From NCBI GenBank assembly GCA_014240165.1, contig JAAZXM010000001.1, positions 157,033 to 221,032 of the forward strand: 64,000 bases of DNA. The letters run 5' to 3'. Shown piece by piece: positions 25,792-34,639 of the stretch. The stretch is from Myxococcales bacterium. Its GTDB lineage: Bacteria > Myxococcota_A > UBA9160 > UBA4427. Position 1 is the stretch's first letter. Each line of letters starts with the position of its first letter. Position numbers and translations under genes: made by a program. The notes under the pieces were generated by a model. That model saw only the letters and a list, made by a program, of their open reading frames with translations, had not been told where the DNA came from and made no database searches.

Positions 25792-26739
25792 TCAACCGAT
25801 CGCTGAAGACCGCAGCAACTTCAAGCGATGTCCCAGATCCGAGAGCTGATTTTGCGAAGCCTCAGAGACCAGATCGTCCGCCTCAGTTTTTTCCAGGTGC
25901 TTCGCCGCGGCCAAGGCCAAGTCTACCCGCCGCTTCTCCTCTGGCCCCTCGCACTTTCCCGCCCATTCTGAGAGGCGATCGAGGCACCGCGTGTAATCCC
26001 TCGCGAGAAAGGCCTGCATGGCGGAAGCGAACGCAACCGCTCGATCCAGATCCTCGCTCGGCGACGCCTTGCCCAAGACTTCGAGCGCTTCGTCATAGTA
26101 TGCGCTTTCCAAGTAGGACTGCGCGGCCTTCATCAGCCCGTTCGTAAGGCTTCCGTGAACCTCCGCGTAGAGAGCTTCTAAGCCCTGTGGGTAGACCGCG
26201 TTGACGGCATCTCGCTCCTCATAGAGACAGCGAGCGAGCAATGCGTTGTCGGACTCCTCGACAAGCAAACGAAGCAGCTGATTCCGGGTAAGGGCGAGCA
26301 GAACCTCCACTTCCTCCGCCGCTTCACCAAGCCTTGATGCGGAAGAGTTCAGAATCCTGCCAAACTCGCGGGACAACTCCGGGGCGAGAGGGTTGGCATC
26401 CGATTTGAGTGCCTCGACGCGGGAACCGTATCGCTCCTGCTGGTACAGATTCTCCCTCAGAATCATCGTCTCGTGAAATAGCGACCCAAGGGCGAGATCG
26501 AAGAGCGCTTCGGTTCGAATTTCCGTGGGCTGATCGGTGACCTCGGATCGAAAAATCGCGTGGCATTTTTCTTTCAGGCGATATAGGGGGCTAGCGTCAT
26601 CATCACCGACCAAACCCTTGACCAGTTCGAAGGACAACGAGCTTTCGTTGTAGAGCTTGATCAGCCCCGCGAGTTCTTCATGAACCACAAGGAAATCCCG
26701 GACGATCTCAACCAGTCCGAGCTGCGTATGGGTACTCAT
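25792..26739 (-). CDS. Unknown all-helical protein
   Basis: No family recognised. From MSTHTQLGLVE the 315-residue product is almost wholly helical, without signal peptide or membrane segment. The first half has long amphipathic helices (EIVRDFLVVHEELAGLIKLY, LFDLALGSLFHETMILRENL). Residues about 205-300 resemble tetratricopeptide-like helical pairs (AAQSYLESAYYDEALEVLG, AFASAMQAFLARDYTRCLDR). A scaffold or adaptor role would fit that shape but is inference. It lies 132 bp after the IMPase-like gene on the same strand and is convergent with lgt. Confidence 0.65.
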   Translation of the reverse strand: MSTHTQLGLVEIVRDFLVVHEELAGLIKLYNESSLSFELVKGLVGDDDASPLYRLKEKCHAIFRSEVTDQPTEIRTEALFDLALGSLFHETMILRENLYQQERYGSRVEALKSDANPLAPELSREFGRILNSSASRLGEAAEEVEVLLALTRNQLLRLLVEESDNALLARCLYEERDAVNAVYPQGLEALYAEVHGSLTNGLMKAAQSYLESAYYDEALEVLGKASPSEDLDRAVAFASAMQAFLARDYTRCLDRLSEWAGKCEGPEEKRRVDLALAAAKHLEKTEADDLVSEASQNQLSDLGHRLKLLRSSAIG

Positions 26740-26871
26740 GGGAGCACCAACTGAAAAGCACACCATTCAAGCCAAACCCGCCGCACGGTTTCGTGACGAG
26801 ATTTCGAAAGTGGAGAACCTTCCACGTATTCCAAAGGATCGCGGATCGCTGGATATTCCGGGGCAATCATT

Positions 26872-27720
26872 TCACATAAACCTCCCCAAAATCCTGCGAA
26901 TGAGTTCCTCGTCTTCCTCCAATGCGGTCGAAGAGACCAACCAGGCGGGAGTATCCAGGTCTTCCGGAAAGGGATATCCGTCGCGGCCCCGAACACAAGC
27001 CCCCGCTTCGCGAGCAATCACGAGTCCCGCACGACCTCGCACCGAGAGACCCACTTTGTTCTCAGCCGCTGCGAGTCGTACGCCGCCTCGTACGCCCGAA
27101 AGAAGGGGAGCGATCGAGACTACCCCCCCGGAAGCGGGCGTCACGCGCAAGCCTTCAGCCTCGAGGGCCGCACGAATTTCCTGGGGAACACTGTGTGAGA
27201 CGATGAAGCCATCGCCGTCAGCACACGCCTCTACGCGTCTGGGTGATGCCGAAGCCTCGATCACCTCAGCACCTGCACCCCGGGCCCCGCGATAAAGCAA
27301 ATCTTCGCGAGGCAGCGCGACGAGGGCCGAATGCATACAGCGCTCGACCGCTAGACCCACAATAACCGAGTAGGGACCAAGACCTTCCAGGTAGGATTGG
27401 AGAGTCCCGTCGATCGGATCGATGATGACCAGCGAATCGCTCCCCGAGCCGAATGCAGCCACGCTTGCCGTGTCTTCCTCAGCCTCCAGGCTGACAGTCG
27501 GGTAGTGTTCGAGCAACGCCTTCAGGATTTCCTCCTGAGCGCGGCTATCCGCCTCGGTCAATGCCTGCTTGACGGCGGTTTCCTCCGAAGCCTTCGGCGT
27601 GTTCGCGACACGCCCTTCAAGGCTACGAGCAATTTTCGCCGCCCGCTGAACAGACGGAGTCATCTTGCTGGAAAACGCGTTCGGGTCCGTCAAATTCTGC
27701 ATACGAGCGGAGTGATCCAT
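26872..27720 (-). CDS. Inositol monophosphatase-family protein, degenerate metal site
   Basis: Member of the lithium-sensitive phosphatase fold. VKQALTEADSRAQEEILKAL and LEAEEDT provide the first metal ligands, and IIDPIDGTLQSYLEGLGPYS is the central DPxDGT motif. The usual C-terminal WDxAAG motif, whose Asp is the third metal and general-base ligand, is missing. The corresponding segment reads LSVRGRAGLVIAREAGACV. The hisN-like paralogue elsewhere in the window keeps this motif (PWDAAA). It may therefore have altered or no phosphatase activity. The start MDHSARMQN is the best of several Met choices. Its substrate is unknown. Confidence 0.72.
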   Translation of the reverse strand: MDHSARMQNLTDPNAFSSKMTPSVQRAAKIARSLEGRVANTPKASEETAVKQALTEADSRAQEEILKALLEHYPTVSLEAEEDTASVAAFGSGSDSLVIIDPIDGTLQSYLEGLGPYSVIVGLAVERCMHSALVALPREDLLYRGARGAGAEVIEASASPRRVEACADGDGFIVSHSVPQEIRAALEAEGLRVTPASGGVVSIAPLLSGVRGGVRLAAAENKVGLSVRGRAGLVIAREAGACVRGRDGYPFPEDLDTPAWLVSSTALEEDEELIRRILGRFM

Positions 27721-27954
27721 GAGACCCGTTAGGCCTGCTGGGAAATGGAACCGCGGGTTACCGCATAGCCTACCCGGCAAATTCCCCGTCGCGAGCGAAA
27801 TCCGAATAGAATCTCCGATCCGTGCGCAAAACGCGGAAAACGGAAACTATCCCTGACAATTTCGATTCTCGGACTTCACGATGGGGTGTACCGCTCTACA
27901 CACGAAGCGAGCCGGGCGGGGTCCCGCTCCGGCTCGCAAAACGCTCCCATCGGA

Positions 27955-30780
27955 TCAACTGCAGCCGCTTGTACTCCCGCAATTCGAGCACTTATAGCAG
28001 GCACCGTTTCGAACCATGATCGAGCCACAGTCCATGCAGGAGGGAGCGTCGGCCTGGTTGATAAAACTCGATTTGCTCGCCGAAGCTTCCTCTCCGACCC
28101 CCGAACCCCCTGCCACGGCGCCAATGGCCTGCACGGCAGGGGCTGCATCCTGCTCACCCGCCGCAGCCGTCGTCACGACGCCGTCGCCCTCTCCTTCGAT
28201 AAAGCGGTTTCCTATGTACCGAAATACATAATCGGTCACCGATTTCGCTATGGGGATCTCAGGATTGTTCGTAAAGCCAGACGGCTCAAATCGGGTATGG
28301 CTGAATTTATCCACCAAGGCCTTGAGAGGGACACCATATTGAAGGGCGATGGAAGTCATCGTCGCGATGGTGTCCATCAATCCAGAAATCGTGCTCCCCT
28401 CCTTCGCCATCTTCAGGAAGATTTCACCGGGCTCTCCCTCTTCGTACAAGCCAACCGTGAGATACCCCTCGTGGCCCGCGATCGAGAACTTGTGCGTAAA
28501 CGCCTGGCGCTCATCCGACAGCTTGCGCCTGCGGGGGCGGTACTCGTCGAGCTGCGTAACGCTGCCGCTCTCCTCCTTACCCGAATTCAGGGGCTGAGTT
28601 CGCTTGCTTCCATCGCGATATACCGCCAACGCCTTGAGGCCGAATTTCCAACCCTCGACGTAGGCCTTCATGACGTCATCTACCGTTGCTGTCTCCGGAA
28701 GATTCACCGTTTTGCTGATCGCGCCCGAGAGGAAGGGTTGAACCGCCCCCATCATCCGCAGATGCCCCATCCAGCCGATGGAGCGCTGGCCATTCTGAGG
28801 TCGAAAGGCACAATCGAAAATCTCGATGTGCTCTTCCTTCAAATCAGGCGCGCCTTCGATCGTTTCTTTCTCGTCCAGGAAGGCGAGGATCGACTCGACC
28901 TCCTCGGCTCCATAGCCCATCTTGCGAAGCGCCATACCGACCGTCTGATTGGCGATCTTCAGAAACCCTCCACCGACCAGCTTCTTGTACTTGATCAGCG
29001 CGATGTCCGGCTCCACCCCCGTCGTATCGCAATCCATCATGAAGGCGATCGTCCCAGTGGGCGCAAGAACGGTCACCTGCGCGTTCTTGTATCCGTGCTG
29101 CCGACCTTCCCCGAGTGCCGAATCCCAAACCTCGCGAGAGGCCTCCAAGAGGTCCCGACTCACCCCTTCGCCATCAACCTGGTTCGCTGCATCCCGATGC
29201 ATGCCAATCACTTCAAGGAAGGGCTTGCGGTTCATCCGGTAACGCGGGAATGGTCCCATGGCGTGGGCGATCTTCGCGCTCATCAGGTAGGCCTCCCCAC
29301 ACATCAGTGAGGTGATGCAGGCCGCCAAATTGCGCCCCCCGTCGCTGTCATAAGGCTTGCCCTCGGCCATCAGCAGGGCCCCGAGGTTCGCGAAACCCAA
29401 GCCAAGCGGCCGGAACAAATGACTATTCTTCTCGATCGCTCGAGTCGGATAGCTGGCGAAATCAACGAGAATTTCCTGCGCCAGAATCGTCAATGAAACG
29501 GCGAAGCGGAAGTCCTCGACCTGAAAGACCTGCTCGTCAGCCTCACCCAGAAACGTCATCAGGTTCAGGCTGGCCAGGTTGCAGGCCGTGTCATCCAAGA
29601 ACATGTATTCCGAGCACGGGTTGCTGGAGTTGATTCGTCCGGAAGCCTTGACCGGATTCCAGCGGTTGATGGTGCTGTCGTACTGAATGCCGGGATCACC
29701 GCAAAGATGCGCCGCTTCCGCCATTTCCCGAAGCAGGTCATTGGCCTTGTAGGTCTCGAGAGCAACACCTTTTGTGACCGATCGGGTATCCCACGATCCG
29801 TTCGCCTCGGCAGAGCGCATGAACGAATCCTTCACACGAACCGAGTGATTCGCGTTCTGGAAATAGATCGAGTCGTAGGCGCCGCCCGGCACATTGAAGC
29901 CACCGTCATAGCCCGCGTCGATCAGCGACCAGGCCTTTTTCTCTTCATCCGCCTTGCAATGGATGAACTCTCGAATGTCGGGGTGCTCCGCGTCGAGGAT
30001 TACCATCTTGGCCGCTCGGCGCGTCTTGCCCCCAGACTTGATCACACCCGCAAAAGCGTCGAAGCCTCGCATGAAGGAAACGGGGCCGGAAGCCATGCCG
30101 CCACCCGCCAATTCTTCGCGGGAGGATCGAATCGCTGAGATATTGGTGCCTGCGCCCGAGCCGCCCTTGAAGAGCATCGCTTCCGTCTTCGCGAGCCCCA
30201 TAATCGATTCCATGGTGTCGTCGACGGAGTTGATAAAGCAGGCGCTCGCCTGCTGAGGCGTGTTCTCGACTCCCAAGTTGAACCAGACGGGGCTATTGAA
30301 CGCCATCTTCTGGTGGACCAGCAGGTAGGTCAGTTCGTCGGAAAAAGCCTGGGCATCCTCGGGCGAAGCGAAATAGCCACCCTTGATCCCCCATTCGGTA
30401 ATCCGGGCTACGACGCGACCAATGAGCTGCCGAACGCTGTTCTCGCGCCCGGGTTGGCCGACGTGACCACGGAAGTATTTGGAGACCACAACATTCGTCG
30501 CCAACTGCGACCAGGAAGCAGGGACTTCGATATCCGTCTGCTCGAATACAGTCTCGCCTTTCTCATTGCTGATATTGGCGGTTCGCGTATCCCACTCGAC
30601 GCTGTCAAAGGGATCGACGCCGGCTTCGGTGAATCGCCGCGCCACTTTGAGCCCAACCTTCCGGGCCGCCTTCTTGCCGCGCTTCCCACCGCCCTGCTCT
30701 ACTGCTGACTCGCCCTTCTCACCCGCGAGCTCCTGCTGAATGCTATTGACACTAAAACCCGAATTAATTTCTTCGTTCAC
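27955..30780 (-). CDS. nrdJ: Adenosylcobalamin-dependent (class II) ribonucleotide reductase
   Basis: Makes deoxyribonucleotides using a B12-derived radical, so it works with or without oxygen. The 941-residue protein has the redox and active-site pattern of NrdJ. SACFINSVDD supplies one cysteine of the redox pair (about residue 181). NPCSEYMFLDDTACNLASLN supplies the thiyl Cys, the Glu and the second redox cysteine. PTGTIAFMMDCDTTGVEPDI is the nucleotide-binding loop. The C-terminal zinc-ribbon-like tail (CMDCGSIMVRNGACYKCSNC) re-reduces the active site. The GTG start at 30780 has AGGAG seven bases upstream. A 1.7-kb gene-free region lies upstream. No NrdAB is in the window. Confidence 0.96.
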   Translation of the reverse strand: MNEEINSGFSVNSIQQELAGEKGESAVEQGGGKRGKKAARKVGLKVARRFTEAGVDPFDSVEWDTRTANISNEKGETVFEQTDIEVPASWSQLATNVVVSKYFRGHVGQPGRENSVRQLIGRVVARITEWGIKGGYFASPEDAQAFSDELTYLLVHQKMAFNSPVWFNLGVENTPQQASACFINSVDDTMESIMGLAKTEAMLFKGGSGAGTNISAIRSSREELAGGGMASGPVSFMRGFDAFAGVIKSGGKTRRAAKMVILDAEHPDIREFIHCKADEEKKAWSLIDAGYDGGFNVPGGAYDSIYFQNANHSVRVKDSFMRSAEANGSWDTRSVTKGVALETYKANDLLREMAEAAHLCGDPGIQYDSTINRWNPVKASGRINSSNPCSEYMFLDDTACNLASLNLMTFLGEADEQVFQVEDFRFAVSLTILAQEILVDFASYPTRAIEKNSHLFRPLGLGFANLGALLMAEGKPYDSDGGRNLAACITSLMCGEAYLMSAKIAHAMGPFPRYRMNRKPFLEVIGMHRDAANQVDGEGVSRDLLEASREVWDSALGEGRQHGYKNAQVTVLAPTGTIAFMMDCDTTGVEPDIALIKYKKLVGGGFLKIANQTVGMALRKMGYGAEEVESILAFLDEKETIEGAPDLKEEHIEIFDCAFRPQNGQRSIGWMGHLRMMGAVQPFLSGAISKTVNLPETATVDDVMKAYVEGWKFGLKALAVYRDGSKRTQPLNSGKEESGSVTQLDEYRPRRRKLSDERQAFTHKFSIAGHEGYLTVGLYEEGEPGEIFLKMAKEGSTISGLMDTIATMTSIALQYGVPLKALVDKFSHTRFEPSGFTNNPEIPIAKSVTDYVFRYIGNRFIEGEGDGVVTTAAAGEQDAAPAVQAIGAVAGGSGVGEEASASKSSFINQADAPSCMDCGSIMVRNGACYKCSNCGSTSGCS

Positions 30781-31152
30781 GCTTCGACTCCTGCTCGGTC
30801 GATGCGGCACGCTCGGACGATTGAGATTTCTCTACAAACCTGCAGAACCGCGGGGGCTTCTTAATCTCCCTACTATCCCCGTCGGCTCGCTGCCTGAACC
30901 CGGCGCTCACTCGCTATCCGGAACCTTCTCCCCGCGTCCGTCCGACTCTCGACCCGCGCGTTTGCGGCGAGAGCGGCTTCGGCCACCTCTGATGAGGGGC
31001 ATGTCTCGGGTGCTCTGTCCTCGGCTTCGATGTGAGTTCCTTCGTGCGTCCCAACCACGATGCGTTCCGCCCGCCGAACTCCCTGTAAATGACTCTTGGT
31101 TGATTGGATGGCGATCCGGGTCCCAGTTCCCGAATCGTCCGATTTGAATGCT

Positions 31153-31311
31153 GTTCTTCTTTCTTCTTTCTTCTTTCTATCTTCTATTTTCTATCTTCAA
31201 TTTTCTATCTTCAATTTTCTATCTCGAGTCGCCCAGCCTTGATTCGCCCAGCCTTGATTCGCCCAAGGTACGCAATTCGATCTTCTTTCGATCTTCTTTC
31301 GATGTTCTTCG
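31153..31311. repeat. Consecutive pyrimidine-rich tandem repeats
   Basis: Four different short repeats lie head to tail on the plus strand. They are a 7-bp TTCTTTC run (about 31158-31178), a 14-bp TTTTCTATCTTCAA unit (2.8 copies, 31187-31225), a 15-bp GATTCGCCCAGCCTT unit (2.7 copies, first copy one mismatch, 31226-31266) and an 11-bp GATCTTCTTTC unit (3 copies, 31279-31311). The minus strand, which would be the nrdJ leader, is correspondingly A/G-rich. Confidence 0.85.
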
Positions 31312-31457
31312 CTCTACCGCGTTCGCTCCTGGCTTTGCCTCAGCTTGCTTCCGATAGTCCCTTGTTCTGTGCCGTCTTGACGGGTGACTCGTTCAACGAC
31401 CCATTGGCTCGCGCGTGAAACCCCATCGTATCGGGCCTACCACCTGGCTCGCTACCT

Positions 31458-31475
31458 ATTATCGAGATTATCGAG
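31458..31475. repeat. 9-bp ATTATCGAG direct repeat, two copies
   Basis: Two perfect adjacent copies in the same gene-free region as the pyrimidine-rich tandem repeats. Confidence 0.7.
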
Positions 31476-31670
31476 ATCCGCCCGGCCATGATTGATTCCG
31501 GCCTTCACCCTTCGAGCACTGCGCTTGGTTCGTCGATCCTTCCAGTGATTTCGTTCCTCCCCGCAGCCTTACGCTTCCAACCGTTGTTCGTTCTTTGCTC
31601 CCTATCCCTAATTACTTCTTGTTCGCTGTTCATTGTTTGACGCTTGCCTTCGATTCTTCTTACCTTCTTC

Positions 31671-31735
31671 GCCCTTTGCCTTCGCCCTTTGCGCTTTGCC
31701 CTTTGCCTTTGCGCTTTGCGCCTTTGCCGCTGGCT
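31671..31735. repeat. Degenerate CTTTGC-type repeat tract
   Basis: About ten imperfect copies of CTTTGC, CCTTTGC or CTTCGC in a row on the plus strand. Composition is unlike the flanking genes. Confidence 0.75.
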
Positions 31736-32206
31736 CTTCACTCCGAGCGACGGGCGGTGCACTCTTCCGTTCCCTTTTCCCCTAGGGCTTCCTCAGATTG
31801 GGGTGCTCGCTTTCGAACTCCGTTCGATTTCGAGCCCGGCCGATACGGCGTTTGTCGAAAACCAAAGACACTGCGCCGGCGCTCGTCCGCTTCTCCCCCA
31901 CCAACGCGTGCACTCGCGGTGCCCTGCGAATCAAACCCAACCGGAAGCGTGAAAGTGAGCGCTTGGAAACCGATCGCGTCCGCCGGTCTTGCTTCGGGCA
32001 CGGGGACCGCCTCTGTCTGCTCCTCAATTTCCAGCGCTTAATGGTGTTGACCGGAGCCGCGGAAACGCGACACCCCACCTGACGGAAACGGGCGGCAGGC
32101 CGAACTCGCCTACTACAACCGTGAAGAGCCCGTTCGCCTGGGGGAGAGCCGTTGGCCGCGGATTTGGTTTTTCACCGTGCGTCGGTGTGGGTAGAACGCA
32201 GATGAG

Positions 32207-32333
32207 GGGGGCGCCGGTACCCCCGGCGCCCCCGAACCCAGACCGGCGATCGCTCTCGGCCTCGAGTTCGCGCTCCCCCTCGCAACCGCCAAGTTGCGAC
32301 CCCCCCAGGCTACAGGGGGAGCATCACATCCCC
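32207..32333. other. Cluster of hairpin-forming sequences
   Basis: An 11-bp all-GC stem with 5-nt loop (32207-32217 with 32223-32233) and a 6-bp CGCAAC/GTTGCG stem (32281-32298). Then a G-run (32315-32319) can pair either back with C 32302-32306 or forward with TCCCC 32329-32333. The two last pairings are mutually exclusive. No U-tract follows, so a simple terminator is unlikely. It may be a structured RNA, though unproven. Confidence 0.35.
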
Positions 32334-32466
32334 GTCGACCCAAGATGCTGCGGCTCTCTCGGCCCGTCAAGCTCTAATCTACAAAATGTTGGGGGTCCGA
32401 ATGGATGAGCCACTATCCATTGTGGGTACAGAATCCCCGAAGGAATTCGCCCTTCGCCCGCGGACG

Positions 32467-33153
32467 TTATTCGGGCAGGCCGGTCAATCGGATGCCCAAG
32501 CCATCGGGCAGCTTGTAACGAATGTTCATTCCGATCAGCAGGGCTGTCATATCCTCGACGATCCGAGCATTCGACAGGGGGCCCCCGTCTACGCCGCGCA
32601 ACCCGGGGATCAGAGCGCAGAGTTCCATGATCTGGCCCCGCGGAACCTTCTTCCCCGAGACCACCACGTCGCACTCCACGGGCTGCTCCAACTCACGCAA
32701 CCGGTGTGCGGAAACGTTCTGAAATGCGGATACCACCTCGACCCCGGCCGGCGCCAGGGACTGGACCATCTCGGCGGCCGAGCCCTGCCAGATCCCCAGG
32801 GTGCGGACGGCGCCATCCCCCACCGCCGTCGCCAGGGGAACCGCCATCGAGACCAGGATCTGTCCCTCCTGGAGAACCGGCTTGATGGCCTTGACGGTCC
32901 CCGCCGTATGCTCGAACGGAACCGAGAGAATCACCACGGGCGCCAATTCGGTCGCCTCGGCGTTTTCGTGCCCGCTCACGTTGGCATCGGGGACCGCTTT
33001 GCGCACCTCCTCGGCCGCCGTAAGCGCCCGATCGGCTTTGCGAGAACCGATCACCACGGGCCGTCCGGCCTTGGCGAAACGGAGCGCGAGGCCCAAACCT
33101 TGATCCCCGGTGCCGCCGAGGATCGCAATCGCGTCTTGCTTGGATTCAGTCAT
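32467..33153 (-). CDS. npdG: F420-dependent NADP reductase (NpdG-like)
   Basis: Transfers hydride between coenzyme F420 and NADP. The N-terminal NADP fold AIAILGGTGDQGLGLALRFAKAG with VVIGSRKADRA is the NpdG form. SVPFEHTAGTVKAI and VVSAFQNVSAHRLREL are also characteristic, as is the C-terminal PGLRGVDGGPLSNARIVEDM. Length, 228 residues, is typical. It lies 11 bp downstream of the DUF971 gene on the same strand. With the luciferase-like oxidoreductase at 44.6-45.5 kb it suggests the host makes or imports F420; no F420 biosynthesis gene is in the window. Start ATG at 33153 is unambiguous. Confidence 0.86.
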   Translation of the reverse strand: MTESKQDAIAILGGTGDQGLGLALRFAKAGRPVVIGSRKADRALTAAEEVRKAVPDANVSGHENAEATELAPVVILSVPFEHTAGTVKAIKPVLQEGQILVSMAVPLATAVGDGAVRTLGIWQGSAAEMVQSLAPAGVEVVSAFQNVSAHRLRELEQPVECDVVVSGKKVPRGQIMELCALIPGLRGVDGGPLSNARIVEDMTALLIGMNIRYKLPDGLGIRLTGLPE

Positions 33154-33164
33154 GGCGGCGGAGT

Positions 33165-33503
33165 CTAGCCCAGCTTCCCGCCCTCTCGGTCCGCCAGGGC
33201 ACGCAAACGCTCAAAGGGATAGATCCCCGTATCGTGGCCGTCGCTCCAGCGGATACCGATCGCGTAGCGCCCCACCGAACTGACCTTGAGCGGGCGAATA
33301 TCTTCGGGCACCGCTGCCGGGTCGAGCTTGTACTCGCCGGTCCATTCGTCAACGCAGACCGCGCACGCGCACGCGAGCCGAAGCGCCCGAACCGGAAAGG
33401 CACTTTCCTCTCCGTCTTCCCAGCGAATGCTGAGAATCCGGGGACCGCTCTGACGAATTTCGACGGGGGTCGTTCGGGAAGAGGGCTCCATCGGCCAGAC
33501 CAT
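33165..33503 (-). CDS. DUF971 domain protein
   Basis: Small protein of the DUF971 (gamma-butyrobetaine hydroxylase-like N-terminal) family. The pattern ILSIRWEDGEESAFPVRALR, CACAVCVDEWTGE, PEDIRPLKVSSVGRYAIGI and SDGHDTGIYPFERLRAL is complete. The cysteines in CACAVC may bind metal, since relatives are associated with iron-sulfur cluster handling; a precise role is not established. The start MVWPMEP or the Met four codons later is likely; upstream sequence is GC-rich non-coding. It appears co-transcribed with npdG and divergent from hisN. Confidence 0.82.
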   Translation of the reverse strand: MVWPMEPSSRTTPVEIRQSGPRILSIRWEDGEESAFPVRALRLACACAVCVDEWTGEYKLDPAAVPEDIRPLKVSSVGRYAIGIRWSDGHDTGIYPFERLRALADREGGKLG

Positions 33504-33634
33504 AGTCGCACGAGCCCCTCCAAGCGATCCGCCATCGGGCCGGCGAGGGCGCCCACCCATAAAAGGGGCCCGGGAAAAGGGCCGGGGCCGGGCCCGCCCC
33601 CCCAATCCGGGCCGCGGGTTGTATGATCGGCGCC

Positions 33635-34408
33635 ATGGCGACCCCGAATCTGGAACAAGCCGCGCAGGTAGCCTGCCAGGCGTGCGATCTGGCCCGCCGG
33701 GAAATTCTCCCGCGTTTTCGGGACGTCGACGTCGAATTCAAGGCCGACGGCACCCCGGTCACCGAAGCCGACCGCGCGGCCGAACGCGCCATTCGCGGGG
33801 TACTCGAGGCTGCCTACCCGGATTTCGGGCTCCTCGGAGAGGAATACGGCGAGGGCGGGGGCAGCGACGAGGGCCTGCGATGGATCGTGGATCCCATCGA
33901 CGGCACGATCGCCTTTTCCCGGGGCATCCCTCTTTTCGGCACCTTGATCGCTCTGCTCGAAGACGGCCAACCGGTGCTTGGGGTGATCGATCTGCCCGCA
34001 CTCGACGAACGATACGTGGGCTGGAAGGGGGCCGGGTGCCACCGCAACGGTCAGCCTGTACAGGTTTCCCAGCGCTCGGACCTCGCCCAATGCCTGGCGG
34101 GCATGGGAGACCGCATTTGCTTCGAGTGGTCCGGGCGCCAGGCGGGCCTCGAGCGGCTGCTTGAGGCGGCGCCTCTGGTTCGCAGCTACACCGATGCGTT
34201 CGGGCATGCCATGGTGCTCTCGGGTGCCCTGGATGTCATGGTCGATTGTGACCTGAATCCCTGGGATGCGGCGGCCACCCAGCTTCTCGCGGTGGAGGCG
34301 GGGGGGGCCTGCGTCACCCTGCGCGGCGCCCGAGGCAAGCTCGATCTGATTTTCGGCAGTCCCGGCCTGGTGGAGCCGATTGCCGAATTCATGCAGACGG
34401 GGGACTGA
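33635..34408 (+). CDS. hisN: Histidinol-phosphatase-type IMPase family phosphatase
   Basis: Most similar to HisN, which dephosphorylates histidinol phosphate in histidine synthesis; inositol monophosphatase activity cannot be excluded. VTEADRAAERAIRGVL and LLGEEYGEG give first metal ligands, WIVDPIDGTIAFSRGIPLFG is the central motif with the FxxGxPxFG form typical of HisN, and LNPWDAAATQLLAVEAGG completes the metal site. Start at MATPNLEQ; an ATG four codons earlier is possible. It is monocistronic and divergent from the DUF971 gene, with the acyl-CoA dehydrogenase gene following after 231 bp. Confidence 0.8.
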   Translation: MATPNLEQAAQVACQACDLARREILPRFRDVDVEFKADGTPVTEADRAAERAIRGVLEAAYPDFGLLGEEYGEGGGSDEGLRWIVDPIDGTIAFSRGIPLFGTLIALLEDGQPVLGVIDLPALDERYVGWKGAGCHRNGQPVQVSQRSDLAQCLAGMGDRICFEWSGRQAGLERLLEAAPLVRSYTDAFGHAMVLSGALDVMVDCDLNPWDAAATQLLAVEAGGACVTLRGARGKLDLIFGSPGLVEPIAEFMQTGD

Positions 34409-34639
34409 CAGCGCTCGCCGCGCCTTTCCGATGCGCCCCCAGTTCGCGCCTTGTCTGCGCTATCGTCCTGCATCCGACACACCCGGTCGGCCCCGGTATC
34501 GGAGCCGAAAATCCCCGGAAGCCGCCGGACACCCGCATCCATCACCAGGCTGCAAAGCCCGGGTTGGATCGGCCCCTCGGGCTCGGCTCCAAACACCCCA
34601 CGATCGATCAGCCAATCCAGACTAGAAGGACCCAGACCG

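Larger units (their letters stand above)
30781..32466. other. 1.7-kb gene-free region upstream of nrdJ
   Basis: No coding frame here looks real. Frames found are rich in Arg/Ser/Pro or in repeat-encoded residues. It contains a pyrimidine-rich stretch with several unrelated tandem repeats (31153-31735) and a cluster of GC-rich hairpins (32207-32333). No cobalamin riboswitch core (GCCACTG or equivalent), tRNA, RNase P, SRP or tmRNA signature was recognised on either strand. It is by far the longest gene-free stretch in an otherwise compact window. Confidence 0.6.

Noticed and set aside
27886..29310. Long plus-strand frame antisense to nrdJ
   Set aside because: It is the shadow of a GC-rich gene; the nrdJ reading is unambiguous and the antisense product has no domain.
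30781..31150. Cobalamin riboswitch before nrdJ
   Set aside because: Expected for a B12-dependent enzyme, but no B12-box or GCCACTG core was found on the minus strand.
32040..32160. Possible group II intron or other catalytic RNA end near 32040-32160
   Set aside because: A GAAA tetraloop hairpin is present but domain V and an associated reverse transcriptase are missing.
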